This document shows, piece after piece, positions 1 to 12,953 of a stretch of 64,000 nt of DNA; positions within the stretch are counted from its first letter, which is position 1, and each line of letters starts with the position of its first letter. The notes beneath the pieces were generated by a model. It saw nothing but the letters and a program-made list of their open reading frames with translations, searched no databases and was not told the DNA's origin. Where the stretch lies: positions 1,680,001-1,744,000 of the forward strand of contig JACYXH010000783.1 in the NCBI GenBank assembly GCA_026745465.1, written 5' to 3'. This DNA comes from Lota lota (taxonomy: Eukaryota > Chordata > Actinopteri > Gadiformes > Lotidae). Position numbers and translations under genes: made by a program.

Positions 1-313
1 TCTATTGACAGGGTTCATTAAAGGAGGACATATTTAACATGTTTTCTACTGTATATTCGGGGGGACTGATTGGTATTTTCCTCAGTGCAGACCCTTCCAA
101 AGAATGTGTGGTTACGCCTACGTTTGAGTTATAGCTATTAGACGATAGGGTGAGGGAGTGAGAGGGGGCGGGGCTTACAGTTCAGAGACCAGCATCTGGA
201 CAGTGAACAGAGTGATGAAGATGAGAGCCGAGCATCCCATGGAGTGATGAAGACCAGAGACCTCAGAGAGACGAAACTAACACAAACACACACACAGATA
301 CACACACACACAG

Positions 314-352
<39 letters not shown>

Positions 353-3300
353 TGCCCACGCACACACACACACACGCACACACACAGTGCTTTTAGAGCA
401 CCATTACAAATAATACTATAATAACACTATAATAATATATTTATAATATAGCAATACTTTATAAAAACACACAGTCTTACCTGTTTCTCAAGCTGAATGT
501 CATTAAACCACAACGTTAACCAGTTCAGCTTCTTCGTCCTCCTCCTACAAACACACACAACACTTAAAGGTTGCCGGTTTGATCCCCATTGTCCACAGTG
601 TACCTGTAGGCATCGTTGAGCAAGATGTCCCCTGAGCCGTTCTTGCTCCATGATGACCGCTCTCTGTATTCAAGTGTCTTTGGACTAAATGACTAAACAC
701 AACATCTATGAAGACTTATCTTAATATTAATATCTTAATACTAATTAATAACATAGTAAACATACAGAGAAATATACACACTGACTGAAAACGGATTTCT
801 TCTTTGATATCTTATTTAATCGATTATATTGCGTATCTACTCCCGTTCTCTCTAGCATTAAATGACGAACACTATAGGAACAGCAGAAACAGGAGCTGAA
901 CAGAGAGACGTTACCTAGCGCCCTCCAACGTGTCCAGCGATGCCCGGGCGACTCTGACATCATCCATCTCCATGCTGAGGACCAATAACCAACAGTTTGA
1001 ACAAGCTTTATCGACACATTCCACCTTGTATATTACGAGGTTTTGTAGTGAGTGTGAGAGAGGAGTTCTTTCAGGTAAATTCGATTTGACCATCGTTGAT
1101 TTCAGCTCTTACCTGACTGGCCTTATATTTTGGACCGGTCCGTCCTGCGAGCAAACAGGAAGTTCATTCATTCATCAACCGAACAGTTAACCAAGTTACT
1201 ATTTTACCAATCAATGGATCAACAAATGAACAAGCAAATAAATTAATTGCTATTTAATAAGCATGTCTTTATCAATTAATTAATTATGATTATATATTAC
1301 TCCATCATAGACGTCATTACATAAGAATGTAATGAATAATCAAAAACAACCAATAACAGGTAATGCATCATAAATGACAGCGAATAATCAGTGATGAATA
1401 AAACCTGCAAGCGGGGTAGCACCTGGTTCGCTGCCCGGGTGGATGCCCGGGTGGATGCCCGGGTGGATGCCCGGGTGGATGCCCGGGTGGGCCGGAGGCG
1501 AGGCTGGAAGGTGGCGGCCTCCGGGTTGCTGAGGTCAGCGAAGGGGTGGATGGTCTGCCAGGACTGCAGGTACTGGGACATGCGCACCGACGCACGCTGC
1601 TTGACCTCCCTCGCTCCCGGGGAGATGGTCTGTACAGCGTGGGGAGGGGCCCCGAGGGGTCGACATAGTGCCAGTGAGCAGGAGGCTCTAGCCTGGTGTG
1701 AGCAGGAGCTAACGCCAGAATATCATGGAGCCATGGTGGAGCTCACGCTATGTTAGCATGAGATGCTTTGTTAGCATGAGAAGCCAAGCTGTTACACGTG
1801 ACACTTTTACACAAACTTTAAGTTCCTGAAAGGAAAGTTTACAGAAGCCACATATCCTTAATACGTTTTTTAGCATTTGTCTATTTCAAACAGTTTGTAA
1901 TTGGTTTCATTCACTCAAATGGTAAAGCAAAATGATTGTGTTGAAACCTGCCCGTAGAGGGCAGCAGTGAAGCACACACACTAATATCAACCTACCGCAA
2001 AAGACCTTGGTTTACTCTTGTTGGGGTCAGTCACAAGGTATGTCTTCCTGCCTTGGAGGAGAGCATCTCGAGCCCCCCCGTCTGTGTCCTCGACTTGGTA
2101 CACCCCGTTCAAGTGCTTCAAGGTTTCCTCAGAGATGTGCACTCGCCTGCAAAACCGCACGATTAATTGGGAATCGTGAAGATGGGGTAATACTCTAAAC
2201 ATGGTGTTGTTAAATCGTTTACATTATACTGATAATAATATTATAACATTATTATATAATGAGATAAGCATACATTCAATTTAAGAAAAATATGAAGTTG
2301 ATTTAATTTAAAATTTTCTACAAGTTATTAGTATATAACATCTAAACATATTATGAATATTATAATATTAAAGTAGTTGAATTATCGTATACCACAGGGG
2401 CATCTTACCCAGGAAGTCCTCCCGACTCCATGTGATTGGCCAACGTCACGTCATGTGACCAAACATCATACTGCCACTTCTGTAGGCCAATCACACCGCA
2501 GAGCACGTTGCCAGTGTGGACGCCAACCCGCATGCTTATCTCCACCCTGGTGGCCTCGCGCAGCTTGCTACGAGGGAAACACAACGTTGCACACCTTTAT
2601 AACGCTTCATAACGCTTTATAACGCTTCATAACGCTTCATAACGCTTCATAACGCTTCATAAGGCTTTATAACGCTTCATAAGGCTTTATAACGCTTCAT
2701 TACGCTTCATAACGCTTCATAAGGCTTTATAACACTTCATTACGCTTCATAACGCTTCATAAGGCTTTATAACACTTCATTACGCTTTATAACGCTTCAT
2801 AAGGCTTCATAACGCTTCATAACGCTTCATAAGGCTTTATAACACTTCATTACGCTTTATAACGCTTCATAAGGCTTCATAACGCTTCATAAGGCTTTAT
2901 AACACTTCATTACGCTTTATAACGCTTCATAAGGCTTCATAACGCTTCATAACGCTTTATAACACTTCATAACGCTTTATAACGCTTTATAACGCTTCAT
3001 AACGCTTCATAACGCTTCATAACGCTTCATAACGCTTCATAACCCTTTATAACGCTTCATAACGCTTCATAAGGCTTTATAAGGCTTTATAACGCTTCAT
3101 AACGCTTCATAACGCTTCATAACGTCCGCAGACATCAGGAAAAGTGCTCTGGTGTGAAGCAGGTGGTGACAGGATGCACAGTATGTAACAGTATTATTAT
3201 TATCTTTTGAGCTATTCACATTCAAAAGACAGATATAAGATTGTTGGCAGGAGGAAAGATGAAGAGATAAGAGGAGAATAGAGTATATCTATGAGTGAGT

Positions 3301-3720
3301 TGGGCTGACTTGATGGCGGTGCACATGTCCAGGCCCATCTGAACACAGTTCCTGGCGTGGGAGGATGTGGGGTCCGGCAGGCCCGACACACAGTAGTAAC
3401 AGTCCCCCAGGATCTTAATACGCAGACACTCATTCGTCTACAGAGAGGGACGTACAAAGGTCACAACGCCTTTCAATGTCGAACGTCCTCCGTCGAACAC
3501 GCGCATTTTCATCCACTTCTGATGACATCCTCACCGTACCTTGGCGATGTCATCGAAGCGTCCAAAGAGCTTGTTGAGGATGACCACCAGCTCTTCTGGC
3601 GTACAGCTGCTGGACAGCTTGGTGAAGCCCACGATGTCTGCATACAGAATACTACAGGGACAGAGGGAGTGAGGGAGTGAGGGAGTGAGGGAGGGAGGGA
3701 GGGAGGAGAGGAGAGGAGAG

Positions 3721-3777
<57 letters not shown>

Positions 3778-5949
3778 GAAGAAAGCAGAGAGACAGAGCA
3801 TCAGAGACAGACAGACAGGCAGATAGAAGGCCTAAAGTCATGTTTCAGGTTATCATAATTAACTTCAAAATAAAACATGTAACTTCTAAATAAAACACGG
3901 AACCTCAAGCTAAAACATGGAACTTCAAAATAAGACACGTTACTTCAAATAAAACATGAATGAACAATCGTCCTTAAGGGATGTCTCTGAAGGACGGCGT
4001 TGCCGTGGAGACGCGGGTCACCTGACGTCCTTGTGCTGGCGGACGTAGAGGCTGTGGAAGTTGTTGAAGGTCTGCAGGTCCCCCTGGCAGGCCTTGGGTT
4101 TGGACAGGCGCTTCACGACCTCCGTCTTCAGCTCCATGGCGATGTAGCGCGGCAGCACCGAGAGCAGCAGCTGCTCCTGCCGCGCGCACAGACACACGGG
4201 GGAAACAACGAGGATAACACAAGGGTCAGCCAGCATTCAAACAGGCAAACATTAAAACCTACAAATGTAACGTTCAACCATTCAGCCATTCAACCATTCA
4301 GCCATGCAGCGAATCAACAAATTAACAATTCAACAATTCAACCATTCAACAACATAACAATATAACAATACAACCATACAACAATTCAAAATGAAACATA
4401 ACAAAAAGTATGTCCTCTTTTTTTAAGTGTGTGGGTTGGGTGACGTTGTCGACGTTTTTTAAAGTGAGAGAGAGGGGGGAGGAGAGAGGGGGGAGGAGAG
4501 AGGGGGGAGGAGAGAGGGGGAGAGGAGCGGAGAGGGGGGAGGAGAGGTCAGGAGAGGAGCTGACGACGAGAGGAGGAGGGTACCCGACCCACTCCCCCCG
4601 GGGGGTGAGTCGCTGACCTGCTGGTTCTGCCTGAGCTCCTTCTTGCTGCGTATGCGGCTGAAATCCTCCCTCTGCTGGTTGGAGATCCTCCGGTCCCGCT
4701 CCGTCACCCACAGATGGAACAGCCCCACGCCGTTCACACACACAAACATCACCGCGTTGGCCACCAGCTGGACGGGGAGACGGGAGGAGGGGAGGAAGAG
4801 GAGGAGGTGGGGAGGAGGAGGTGGAGCAGAGCGAGGAGGGGGGAGGAGAGGAGGAGAGGGAGAGGAGGAGGAGGGAGGAGGAGGTGGAGCAGAGGGAGGA
4901 GGGGGGAGGAGGAGAGGGATGGGAGGAGGAGGTGGGATGAGGCGGAGCAGAGAGGGGGTGGAGGAGGAGAGGAGGAGAGGAGGAGAGGGAGAGGAGGAGG
5001 AGCAGAGAGAGGGGGAGGAGGAGGTGGAGCAGAGAGAGGAGGGGAGGAGGAGAATGAGGAGAGAGGAGAGGAGAGAGGAGGAGGAGGAGGAGGAGGGAGG
5101 AGGGAGGAGGGAAAAAGGGAGATGGGGGGAAGGAGAAGAGGTAATGATTTTTTAAATATCAACACAGATAATGTCAACAGAACTGACCAACAGCAAACAG
5201 ACCAATAGCTATATATTATATATTATATATATATATTATATACACATGTACAACCTAATAAAAGCTTTGTGTTTTGTTTCAAACTCAAACTGTAATTTAT
5301 TTCCCGGTAAAACACTGCTTTCCCCAGACCACAAAATGGCAGCGCGACCAAAGGTAATATTTGAATGTAAGAGGGACTGTGTTTCGGCTCATATAACAGC
5401 TTCTGTCTCGTTCCCATTCAATGTTTCATTTCCTTAACGTGAACTTTTCCATGTAAACTGTAGCGGACGTACACTTCCGAAAACGTTCAGATTTCCACAT
5501 TGCGTCCACAGTCAAATACCGATGGATGAATCAAATCAAATCGTTTTCCCATTTTCTGACACAAATCATGTTTGCGTCGGAAAATATTTATCGGAGTTAT
5601 TTATGGGAGTTTTTATTGGAGTTTATTATTCGAATTGCCTTCTGTGGGTTACCACTCACTTCCTTTGAAATGCATTTCGCCATCTACAGGTGTATGCTAT
5701 GTAAGCATCCACATTTTACACACCTTTTTGTTACTCGGATCAGCTGCGGTACGAGATCCATAAATGCGTTTAGACTAGTTCACATGTAAAATGTAAATGT
5801 AAAATGAAAGTGAGACCCAACTTAAAAAGGTGTCACACAAGTATCAAATATTAGTGGATCGGGGTACACACGTTCTGTGGGTTACAAATAATAAAGTCCA
5901 ATAAAAACCTCCAGAGTTATTCTTACCAGAATTGATGATGAAAGCTTTG

Positions 5950-6005
<56 letters not shown>

Positions 6006-7002
6006 CTCACCTGTACGGCCAGGTGGGGTGTGTCTGGGCTGGTGACGACTACGTAGGTGCTGATGATGATGATGTGCGACAGGCTGGTTGCCGTGCCGAC
6101 GATGAGGGCCCAAGTCAGCGATAGAGGAAGTACAGTGTACACACTCAGAGAGAGGAAGAGGAAGAACGCCACCTGGAGATAAGGATGTTGGACAGGTCGC
6201 CAGGAAGTAGAGGAGGAGAAGTAACAAAATACAGTATGGTCAGGAATCAAAGAGGAAGAGCCTTACCCATAGACTCTCTCAACCCTCCCCCTCCCTCTCT
6301 CCCTTCCCCTTTCACAGCTCTCGCTCCTCTGTCTCCCTCCCTCCCTCCTATCTCTCCCTTTATCTCTCCCCCTCTCACTCCCTCCCTCCCTCCTCTCTCC
6401 CACCCTCCTCCCTTCTCTCTCTCCCTCCCTCTCTCCTATCTCTCTCCCTCCTTTCCTACTCTCTCTCACCCCCCTCCCTCCTCCCCCCTCTTTCTCCGTC
6501 CTTCTCTCCTCTCTCCCTCCCTCCCTCCCCCCCCCCCCCCCCTACCTGTTCCCAAGCGGTGACGGGTCCCCCGGTGAAGATGAACACCAGGGCGGTGGTG
6601 TAGAGCATCAGCCAGACAGAGAGGGCCAGCGCCCCGCTGCAGCGCCTCACGGTGGCCAGCCAGGGCAGACACGCCAGCAGGAGGCAGCCCAGACACAGCA
6701 CCACGCAGACCACCGCAAGGGCACCCACGTGCATGCTGAGGCTCTGGAGGGGGAGGGAGGGAGGGAGGGAGGGAGGGAGGGAGGGAGGGAGGGAGGGAGG
6801 GAGGGAGGGAGGGAGGGAGCACGGGGGGGTGATAGGGTAGAGAGAAAGAGAGCGGGAAAGACAAAGAGGAAGTGTGAGATGCAAATGTTGTTTTTGGATG
6901 GTGAATGCAAACTGCGTTCAAAAAGCACGCAAATACAGGGAGTGACAGGTAAGTACGGTTGCATCAACGCACACAAACCCAGCTCACAGACACATGGACA
7001 CG

Positions 7003-7037
<35 letters not shown>

Positions 7038-7704
7038 ACACACTCCAAACCCAAATCAACCCCCCCCCCCCCCTCACCCTGCCAGTAGTGGGGATGAGGA
7101 CGATGATGGTGACGATGAAGAGCAGGGTCAGCAGCAGACCGGCCAGCATGGCGGGGGTCTCCTCGAGGCACCGCAGGAAGCCTTGGCTCACGGCCCGGCA
7201 GCGGCGGCGGCACAGGCTCCCGCTGCGCCCCGACCCGCCGCCGCCCGCGTCCGTGTCGTCCTCGCCATCGCCGTTGCCGCGGTTACATCGGCAGCGGGTC
7301 GCGTCCTCTGAGCCGCATCGGACGCAGGAGGAGCGGCCGCCAGAGAGCCTCCGGTTCGGTCCTCCTCCTCCTCCTCCTCCTCCTCCTCCTCCTCCTCCTA
7401 CACCTCCTCCTCCTTCGTCGTCCTCTACGTCTTCTTCCACGGAGACACTGAGGTCGTCCCGGATTTGTGAGGTGACGTCCGCTGACCCATCAGAAGCCCG
7501 GGTGGAGACCGGGGTTTCGTCCGGAGTCGAGGGCGACGCCGACCACGACGACGCTGTCATTGGACGGGCCTTGCGGGGTTCCGGGGCTGGCACTGTTCCG
7601 GCCACGCCCACCTCAGCCCACGAGTCACCACCGGGGTCCTTCATGAGGTCACTTCCTGGCGTGACGACGCTGAGAGGGTGCCGTCCCCCAGAGTTGTCCT
7701 GCAT
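1..7704 (-). CDS. adcy4: Adenylyl cyclase, AC2/4/7 group, probably ADCY4 (5' part; gene runs off left edge)
   Basis: Membrane enzyme making cAMP from ATP. Exons read on the minus strand: 7078-7704, 6546-6743, 6011-6172, 4618-4767, 4022-4176, 3540-3651, 3310-3437, 2409-2567, 1996-2146, 1423-1629, about 915-974, 481-544 and 179-276. Phases agree from the first exon through 1423; the join from 1423 to 974 does not keep phase, so one donor or a small exon is misplaced. Exons 1-4 hold the first six membrane segments, including [12 protein letters not shown]. The C1 catalytic domain shows [25 protein letters not shown] with a metal-binding Asp, [13 protein letters not shown], and [19 protein letters not shown]. 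The exon at 179-276 (QMLVSE) begins the second membrane set; C2 is off the window. The subgroup rests on these motifs and the ADCY4 choice on linkage to ripk3 and khnyn. The N-terminus is about 200 residues with a Gly run, much longer than the human one I recall. Confidence 0.85.
1423..1629 (-). repeat. Coding 12-bp minisatellite inside an adcy4 exon
   Basis: In the linker after C1 ([20 protein letters not shown]), about five tandem copies of a 12-base unit (GATGCCCGGGTG on the plus strand, about 1440-1490) encode a repeated Thr-Arg-Ala-Ser tetrapeptide. Coordinates are those of the enclosing exon. The array sits at the exon's 3' end next to the donor, in a part of the protein that is poorly conserved between cyclases, so copy changes would keep the frame. 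Confidence 0.7.
2596..3124. repeat. 10-bp minisatellite in an adcy4 intron
   Basis: About 53 tandem copies of a decamer, mostly AACGCTTCAT with variants AAGGCTTTAT, AACGCTTTAT, AACACTTCAT and TACGCTTCAT. The variants recur in a higher-order pattern of several decamers, best seen at 2770-2950. It lies in the intron between the exons at 3310-3437 and 2409-2567. Confidence 0.95.
6748..6818. repeat. GGGA tetranucleotide array in adcy4 intron
   Basis: About 18 tandem GGGA units begin almost at the acceptor of the adcy4 exon 6546-6743. On the coding strand this is a TCCC tract and forms the polypyrimidine stretch before the exon. Confidence 0.9.
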
Positions 7705-7982
7705 GGTGGGGGGGGGGGGGGGGGGGGGGGGTCTGTCTGTCAGTCGGGGGCGACCACCTAACGCTGTGTCAGTCTGTCTGTCCCTGTGAGGGTGACCGGT
7801 GTAAAACCCATTCTCTGTTCGGAGTTCCGTTTGTCTGTCTGTCTCCTTCTCTGTCTGTCTGTCTGTCTGTCTGTCTGCTCTGTATGACTATAATTCTGTC
7901 TTTCTGTGTATCTGCCCGTCTGTCTTCCTGTTGGCTCTGTCTGTTTATCCGTCTTGTCAGCCTGTCTGTTGATCTGTCTGCT

Positions 7983-8042
<60 letters not shown>

Positions 8043-8102
8043 TCGTTCTGTGTGCAGTCCTTTCAGCACACAGTAAAATCAATCACTCACACGGTGAATA
8101 GA

Positions 8103-8148
<46 letters not shown>

Positions 8149-8698
8149 TCTTGTCAGGTCTTCCAGTGCAGTGGGTGCTAGGTGGAGCGACAGACCAGCT
8201 CAGGGGTCCAACCTTGTGTGGAGAAGGCCCTTTCCCTGCTCCTGTCGCGAGGCCGGGCTCCCTGACGTCGCGCAGACCGGGGGGCCGGAGAGTAACACCT
8301 CTGAAGGTTTCTCACAGAAAGGTAGAACAGCCCTGCTGTGAAAACAGAGGTGAGCTGTGCAGACAAAGAGCTCAAAACGAAACATTGACTGTAATGCTTT
8401 TTTTTTTATCATGAAAATCACACAGAGAGGCCTTATTCAAACCTGACCTCATTGAACAGGAAGTGGAATTGTGTGCGAGCCTTGTTACTGCTGGATGTAA
8501 ATATGCTGTGTTAACCCACGGAGGTGAACCATTAGCTAACGTAACCTTAATGCTATTTGAATGATGCATGTGTCTCATTTCTATTTTATGTAGAAACTCG
8601 CTCGGCTGGCTTGTTGACGTGCTTTTCCTTATTAAAACACACACTCACTTGTATGCATGCACGCACTAGCGCGCGCACACACACAGTCAAACTGAACA

Positions 8699-8759
<61 letters not shown>

Positions 8760-10051
8760 ATACCCGCTTGCCGCACACACACCTCAGCTGAATGAAATGT
8801 GAGCGGCGCACCCAGACAGCATTACTGCAGCTTTACCTTTTCTCCAGTTCACCACATTTCTGTCCCTCTCTTAACTTCGCTGCCGTCTCACACATTATTA
8901 AAATATAATGAGATTAGTAAAATACAAAGATGTGCGTGTGCACATGATGTACGCTATACGCAAATCATCGCGAGAACGTGTCCGCACGTTGTCATCGGAG
9001 CGCATTGGTTTTATTGACTTTATTAAACCTAATACATTAATTGTTGTTTGGGAAGCGAACCTAAAGTCCATTTACAATGTCCAACTTTATATAAGGCCTA
9101 TTTAACAAACTTTCCATCCAAGTTTATACTCAAATGTTAACCTGACGGATTCAGCATAACCTTACGAGATAGCCGCAGAAAAAAGGCTGTCTTTTATAAA
9201 TTATTGTTTTCCATGGCGGTGTTAAGAGTAGGAAACTTGAGTCAAAAAGTGTGAACTATGCAGAAAGAATGTATATTTACCTTCATCATCGGAGCAATGG
9301 ATGGAGACGGCTCCACAAATAGCCTTCCGCAGCAGACTTCAGACAGGTACCAATTACCAAAGTCTCGTAAAAAAAAGAAAAGAAAAGCCCAACCACATAA
9401 CCAGTTCAAGGGTTTGCTCACGAACTAACTCAAACGTTAATACTGCTGTCACGTCTCTGTACGCGTTCTCCAATCTGGTGCGTCATAGGCTCGTACCGCG
9501 ACATACATTATTCACGATAGGAACTTCGTGTTTCGTAAGCACGCGAATTTCTCAGTGCTTAATGACAGGTCACGCGCATTAATAAGCATGGAGGTCCCTG
9601 CCGTCCATGTTTGAGATGAGAGGGGAGGGAGGGCGTGCGCCACGCGCGCGCAAAATGCGGCGTCCGAGGTGGAGCGCGTGTTGGTCTAGTCCGTACTATG
9701 CAAATATCAACAGAGGAGACGCACCAGACAAAGGTCAAACCGCATTTATTATTTCCATTTGCAAACAGAAAGATGGGATAGAAAGGATGCCGTCCCTTCC
9801 TGTCTCCCTCCCAATTCAATGCAGTACAAAGGGTTTGCCTTTTGTGGCATAGGACACGTGCATTAATGTCAAAGCCCAAAAGGGTATCAAACAAAAAAAC
9901 GAACATGAGTGAAACTTAAAGTAAAAGGTAAATAGTCAAAAACCACAATAACACATCTAAAAATTATTAATCAGACTACACACACACAGTCTCACTCACA
10001 CATTAATTCACCCTCTCTCTCGCTCTCTCTGTCTCTCTCACACGCACACGC

Positions 10052-10137
<86 letters not shown>

Positions 10138-10527
10138 AGTAACAACAGTACGGTCTTTCTTTTTTTTTTTTTTTTTTAGTTTTTACGCATGTGTGGGCGT
10201 GCACGCCAGAATGTTCCAGAAATAGTCGCAGGCTATTCTGATCCATTGTCTAAAAACACACCCGGCCAGTCTGCTGTACCGGTACACCTATCCTCAGCAG
10301 CGCCCATCTGCTCACGTTGGAGTGGTTCAGATTCTTATTATTTGATGGCTACAAAAGCAACAGCATGATGGCAATATCAACACACTTAAGAATATAATAG
10401 TGTTGTTGTTGTTGTTGTTGTTGCCTGTAACAGGTTAAAACTATGCTGCGTTTTTGTTGTTGATCGAACCAACAAACTTCCATTTGTTGGTATCAAAGAA
10501 CCTAACAAGATAGATAGCAAACTAGCC

Positions 10528-10584
<57 letters not shown>

Positions 10585-11780
10585 CCTACTAACTTACAAT
10601 TAAATAAACATCCTAGCCAACTATAACAGATTAACGAATCAACTAAGTAACTAACTAGCTAGTTAACTAACTAACTAATCAACTAATAAAGTAAGCAACT
10701 AACTAACTAGCTTACTACCCAACTAATTAACAAATACAACTAACTCACTCACTAATTAACTATCGTGTTAGACTCAGTAGCTAGCTACCTAACTCACAAA
10801 TGAGCTAATCACTTATTAGCTATCTTGCAGGCTAAAATACATAGATAACGCGTAACCTTGAACTCTTCCACACCATATTAAATGCATGTGTAAAGCACGT
10901 CACTCCTTAACGTTGCGCTCGGAAGTTGCATACTGGCACTTCGCTGTGATTGGTTTAAAAGGACAGGTCCGAAGTCCAGGTTCATCACTAAACAGCTGCT
11001 CCTTGTTTCTAGACGATGGCGAGGAGGTAATATGGCAAACCGTTTGGTTAGTTCATATTCCCCACGCATGGGAAATACGTAATTACTACTCGAAAACGTT
11101 AGTTATACATCGTTTCTTATAGGTGCAATTGTCTATGAGGAGCAACTGCATTTTATTCAACGCATGTTTCAATTGACATGATATATTATCTACAGTTTCG
11201 TTTTTACTCATAAACAGTACACATGTATATCGTATATACTACTTATTTACGAATATAGTCTACCATGACCTGGTTTATCCCAGGTAGTATTTAAATCAGC
11301 CTCTAGAGAGCGACAGAGTCAAAGTCAACTAGTGTTCCTCTCGCAGTTGACTTTGATGTCTGCAAACATCCACAACAATACTTTACAGGAAAACGGAAAC
11401 TGCTAGGATTAGCAAACAAAATGCTTCACAACTGCACTATAAAGTGTCAGGGAGGGGTGAGGTTATTGTTATGCTCCTACTCTAGCTTCACAGCCACAAT
11501 GCATGATTTCATTTAATAGGGGTGAGCATATTTGACTATTGAGTGCAGTGAACACACTAGTGTGTAAATACACTTTAATGATATCCAGTGAATACATTTT
11601 TAGTTTGTGTGCAGTGAATACATTTTAATTGTGTGTCGTCAATATTTATTGTTTTGCTCTTGTATGCCAAAGCCAGGGATAGAAACTAATTAATCAACGT
11701 AACGGCCACCTCCTACATTCTCGAGCAGCCTTACGAGCCGTTCAAGCCAGAATATAAGGACTTCGTTAGGTCGGATTGGT
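7705..11780. other. Spacer upstream of adcy4: simple repeats, no gene seen
   Basis: Just upstream of the chosen adcy4 Met is a G run (about 7707-7730), then two CT arrays (7987-8039 and 8106-8144), a CA array (8701-8754), a 91-base CA array (10046-10136) and a CTAA tetranucleotide array (10526-10582) followed by decayed copies to about 10790. The 5' UTR and promoter of adcy4 must lie here or further right, but no site could be fixed. No ORF here has a recognisable domain. Confidence 0.6.
10046..10136. repeat. CA dinucleotide microsatellite
   Basis: Nearly perfect CA array in the adcy4-TRIM spacer, preceded by a short CT-rich tract and CACG units. Similar arrays are common through the window. 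Confidence 0.95.
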
Positions 11781-11830
11781 TGCTCACTGCCGTTATCCAT
11801 AATGTGGGACATCACGGCTCCCAATGCCAT

Positions 11831-12165
11831 ACGGCGACGCATCACACGCCAGCCTCACAGGCCGAGAAGTGTTGTAGTGGGTTAGGACTGTGTCTGCTGT
11901 CACCAGCATCTTTGCTTCTTCGTGCTTTTTTTTTTTTTCGTGCTTTGTGCAGCCCACTAACACCAATGTCCACAATAAGTGACACTGGACTTCAGAAATT
12001 CCCATTTGTCCCTTCTTCTTCTTGGAGTCCATACTCATCCAGTCTCTTCAGGACTTTTCTCAGATTCTCCAGGTGTTCTTTCTCTGTAGCACCTTGCAAC
12101 ACCTGGTCCATGGCTGCCCAATATTGCTGGTGCCGAGGCCACTCCAAACACAATATTGGTTACGT
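11831..12165 (-). mobile_element. Ty3/gypsy pol remnant, copy 1 (shortened)
   Basis: This antisense stretch matches the better kept remnant at 15180-15735 over most of its length. It carries two internal losses relative to that copy: one in the segment between the RNase H side and the RT end, partly replaced by a T run near 11929, and one of about 50 bases that removes the reverse-transcriptase catalytic motif. It is clearly dead. No LTRs of its own were recognised. Confidence 0.7.
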
Positions 12166-12457
12166 TAACGCAACCAAAATCGACGTGTTAACACGATATT
12201 TCTAAGACGTTTTTTCCACTAATGGCATTCCATACTAATGCTCCATTTCCATTGCAAGTCCGCGTCAGAAGGAGGCAGGAACTTGAAACTTGCCAGGAAC
12301 ATAGAGGACACCTCTCGTTACATGTGTACAAGGTTTTGTGTTGATATCTCATTCCATGACGTCACAGTGTCAATTACAGTAATTGCTCTTCAGCATAATG
12401 CACCACTTCGCCACCAGGTGGCACAAAACCACACATAAACGGCATCTACTATTAAAC

Positions 12458-12462
<5 letters not shown>

Positions 12463-12508
<46 letters not shown>

Positions 12509-12512
12509 TCTG

Positions 12513-12558
<46 letters not shown>

Positions 12559-12572
12559 GGGGGGGGGTGTGT

Positions 12573-12614
<42 letters not shown>
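12463..12614. repeat. TG microsatellite with central G run
   Basis: Compound TG array interrupted by a run of about 12 G near 12557. It lies between the gypsy remnant and the Tc1-like element. Confidence 0.95.
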
Positions 12615-12616
<2 letters not shown>

Positions 12617-12953
12617 GGCCATGCATATACTATCGATCTACATAATGTCAAATATCTGGATTGCAGTCCAAAACCAATGTTGTTGAACCATTGCACCTAA
12701 ATGTTAGCAAGCCCAATCTGCTGTGGGTTTGCTGTCTTGAACACACCCCACACCTCCTGCGAATGAACCACAGTCACTCGCTTCTGACTGACAGATCAAC
12801 CGAACTGAAGAATGGAGAGATCGTTCAGATAGATAAAAAAAAAGCAGTGCTGAAGAACAAAGACAGAGGCATAGTTGTGTCTAGGAGTAATGACTACACC
12901 CTATGATTCACTTGAAAAGGGCGGCTGCAAGGAGGTAGGCCTACAGGTACATA

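Noticed and set aside
4643..5208. Arg-Glu-Gly-rich ORFs
   Set aside because: They are frame shadows of a GGA-rich intron stretch of adcy4 and disagree with its exon structure.
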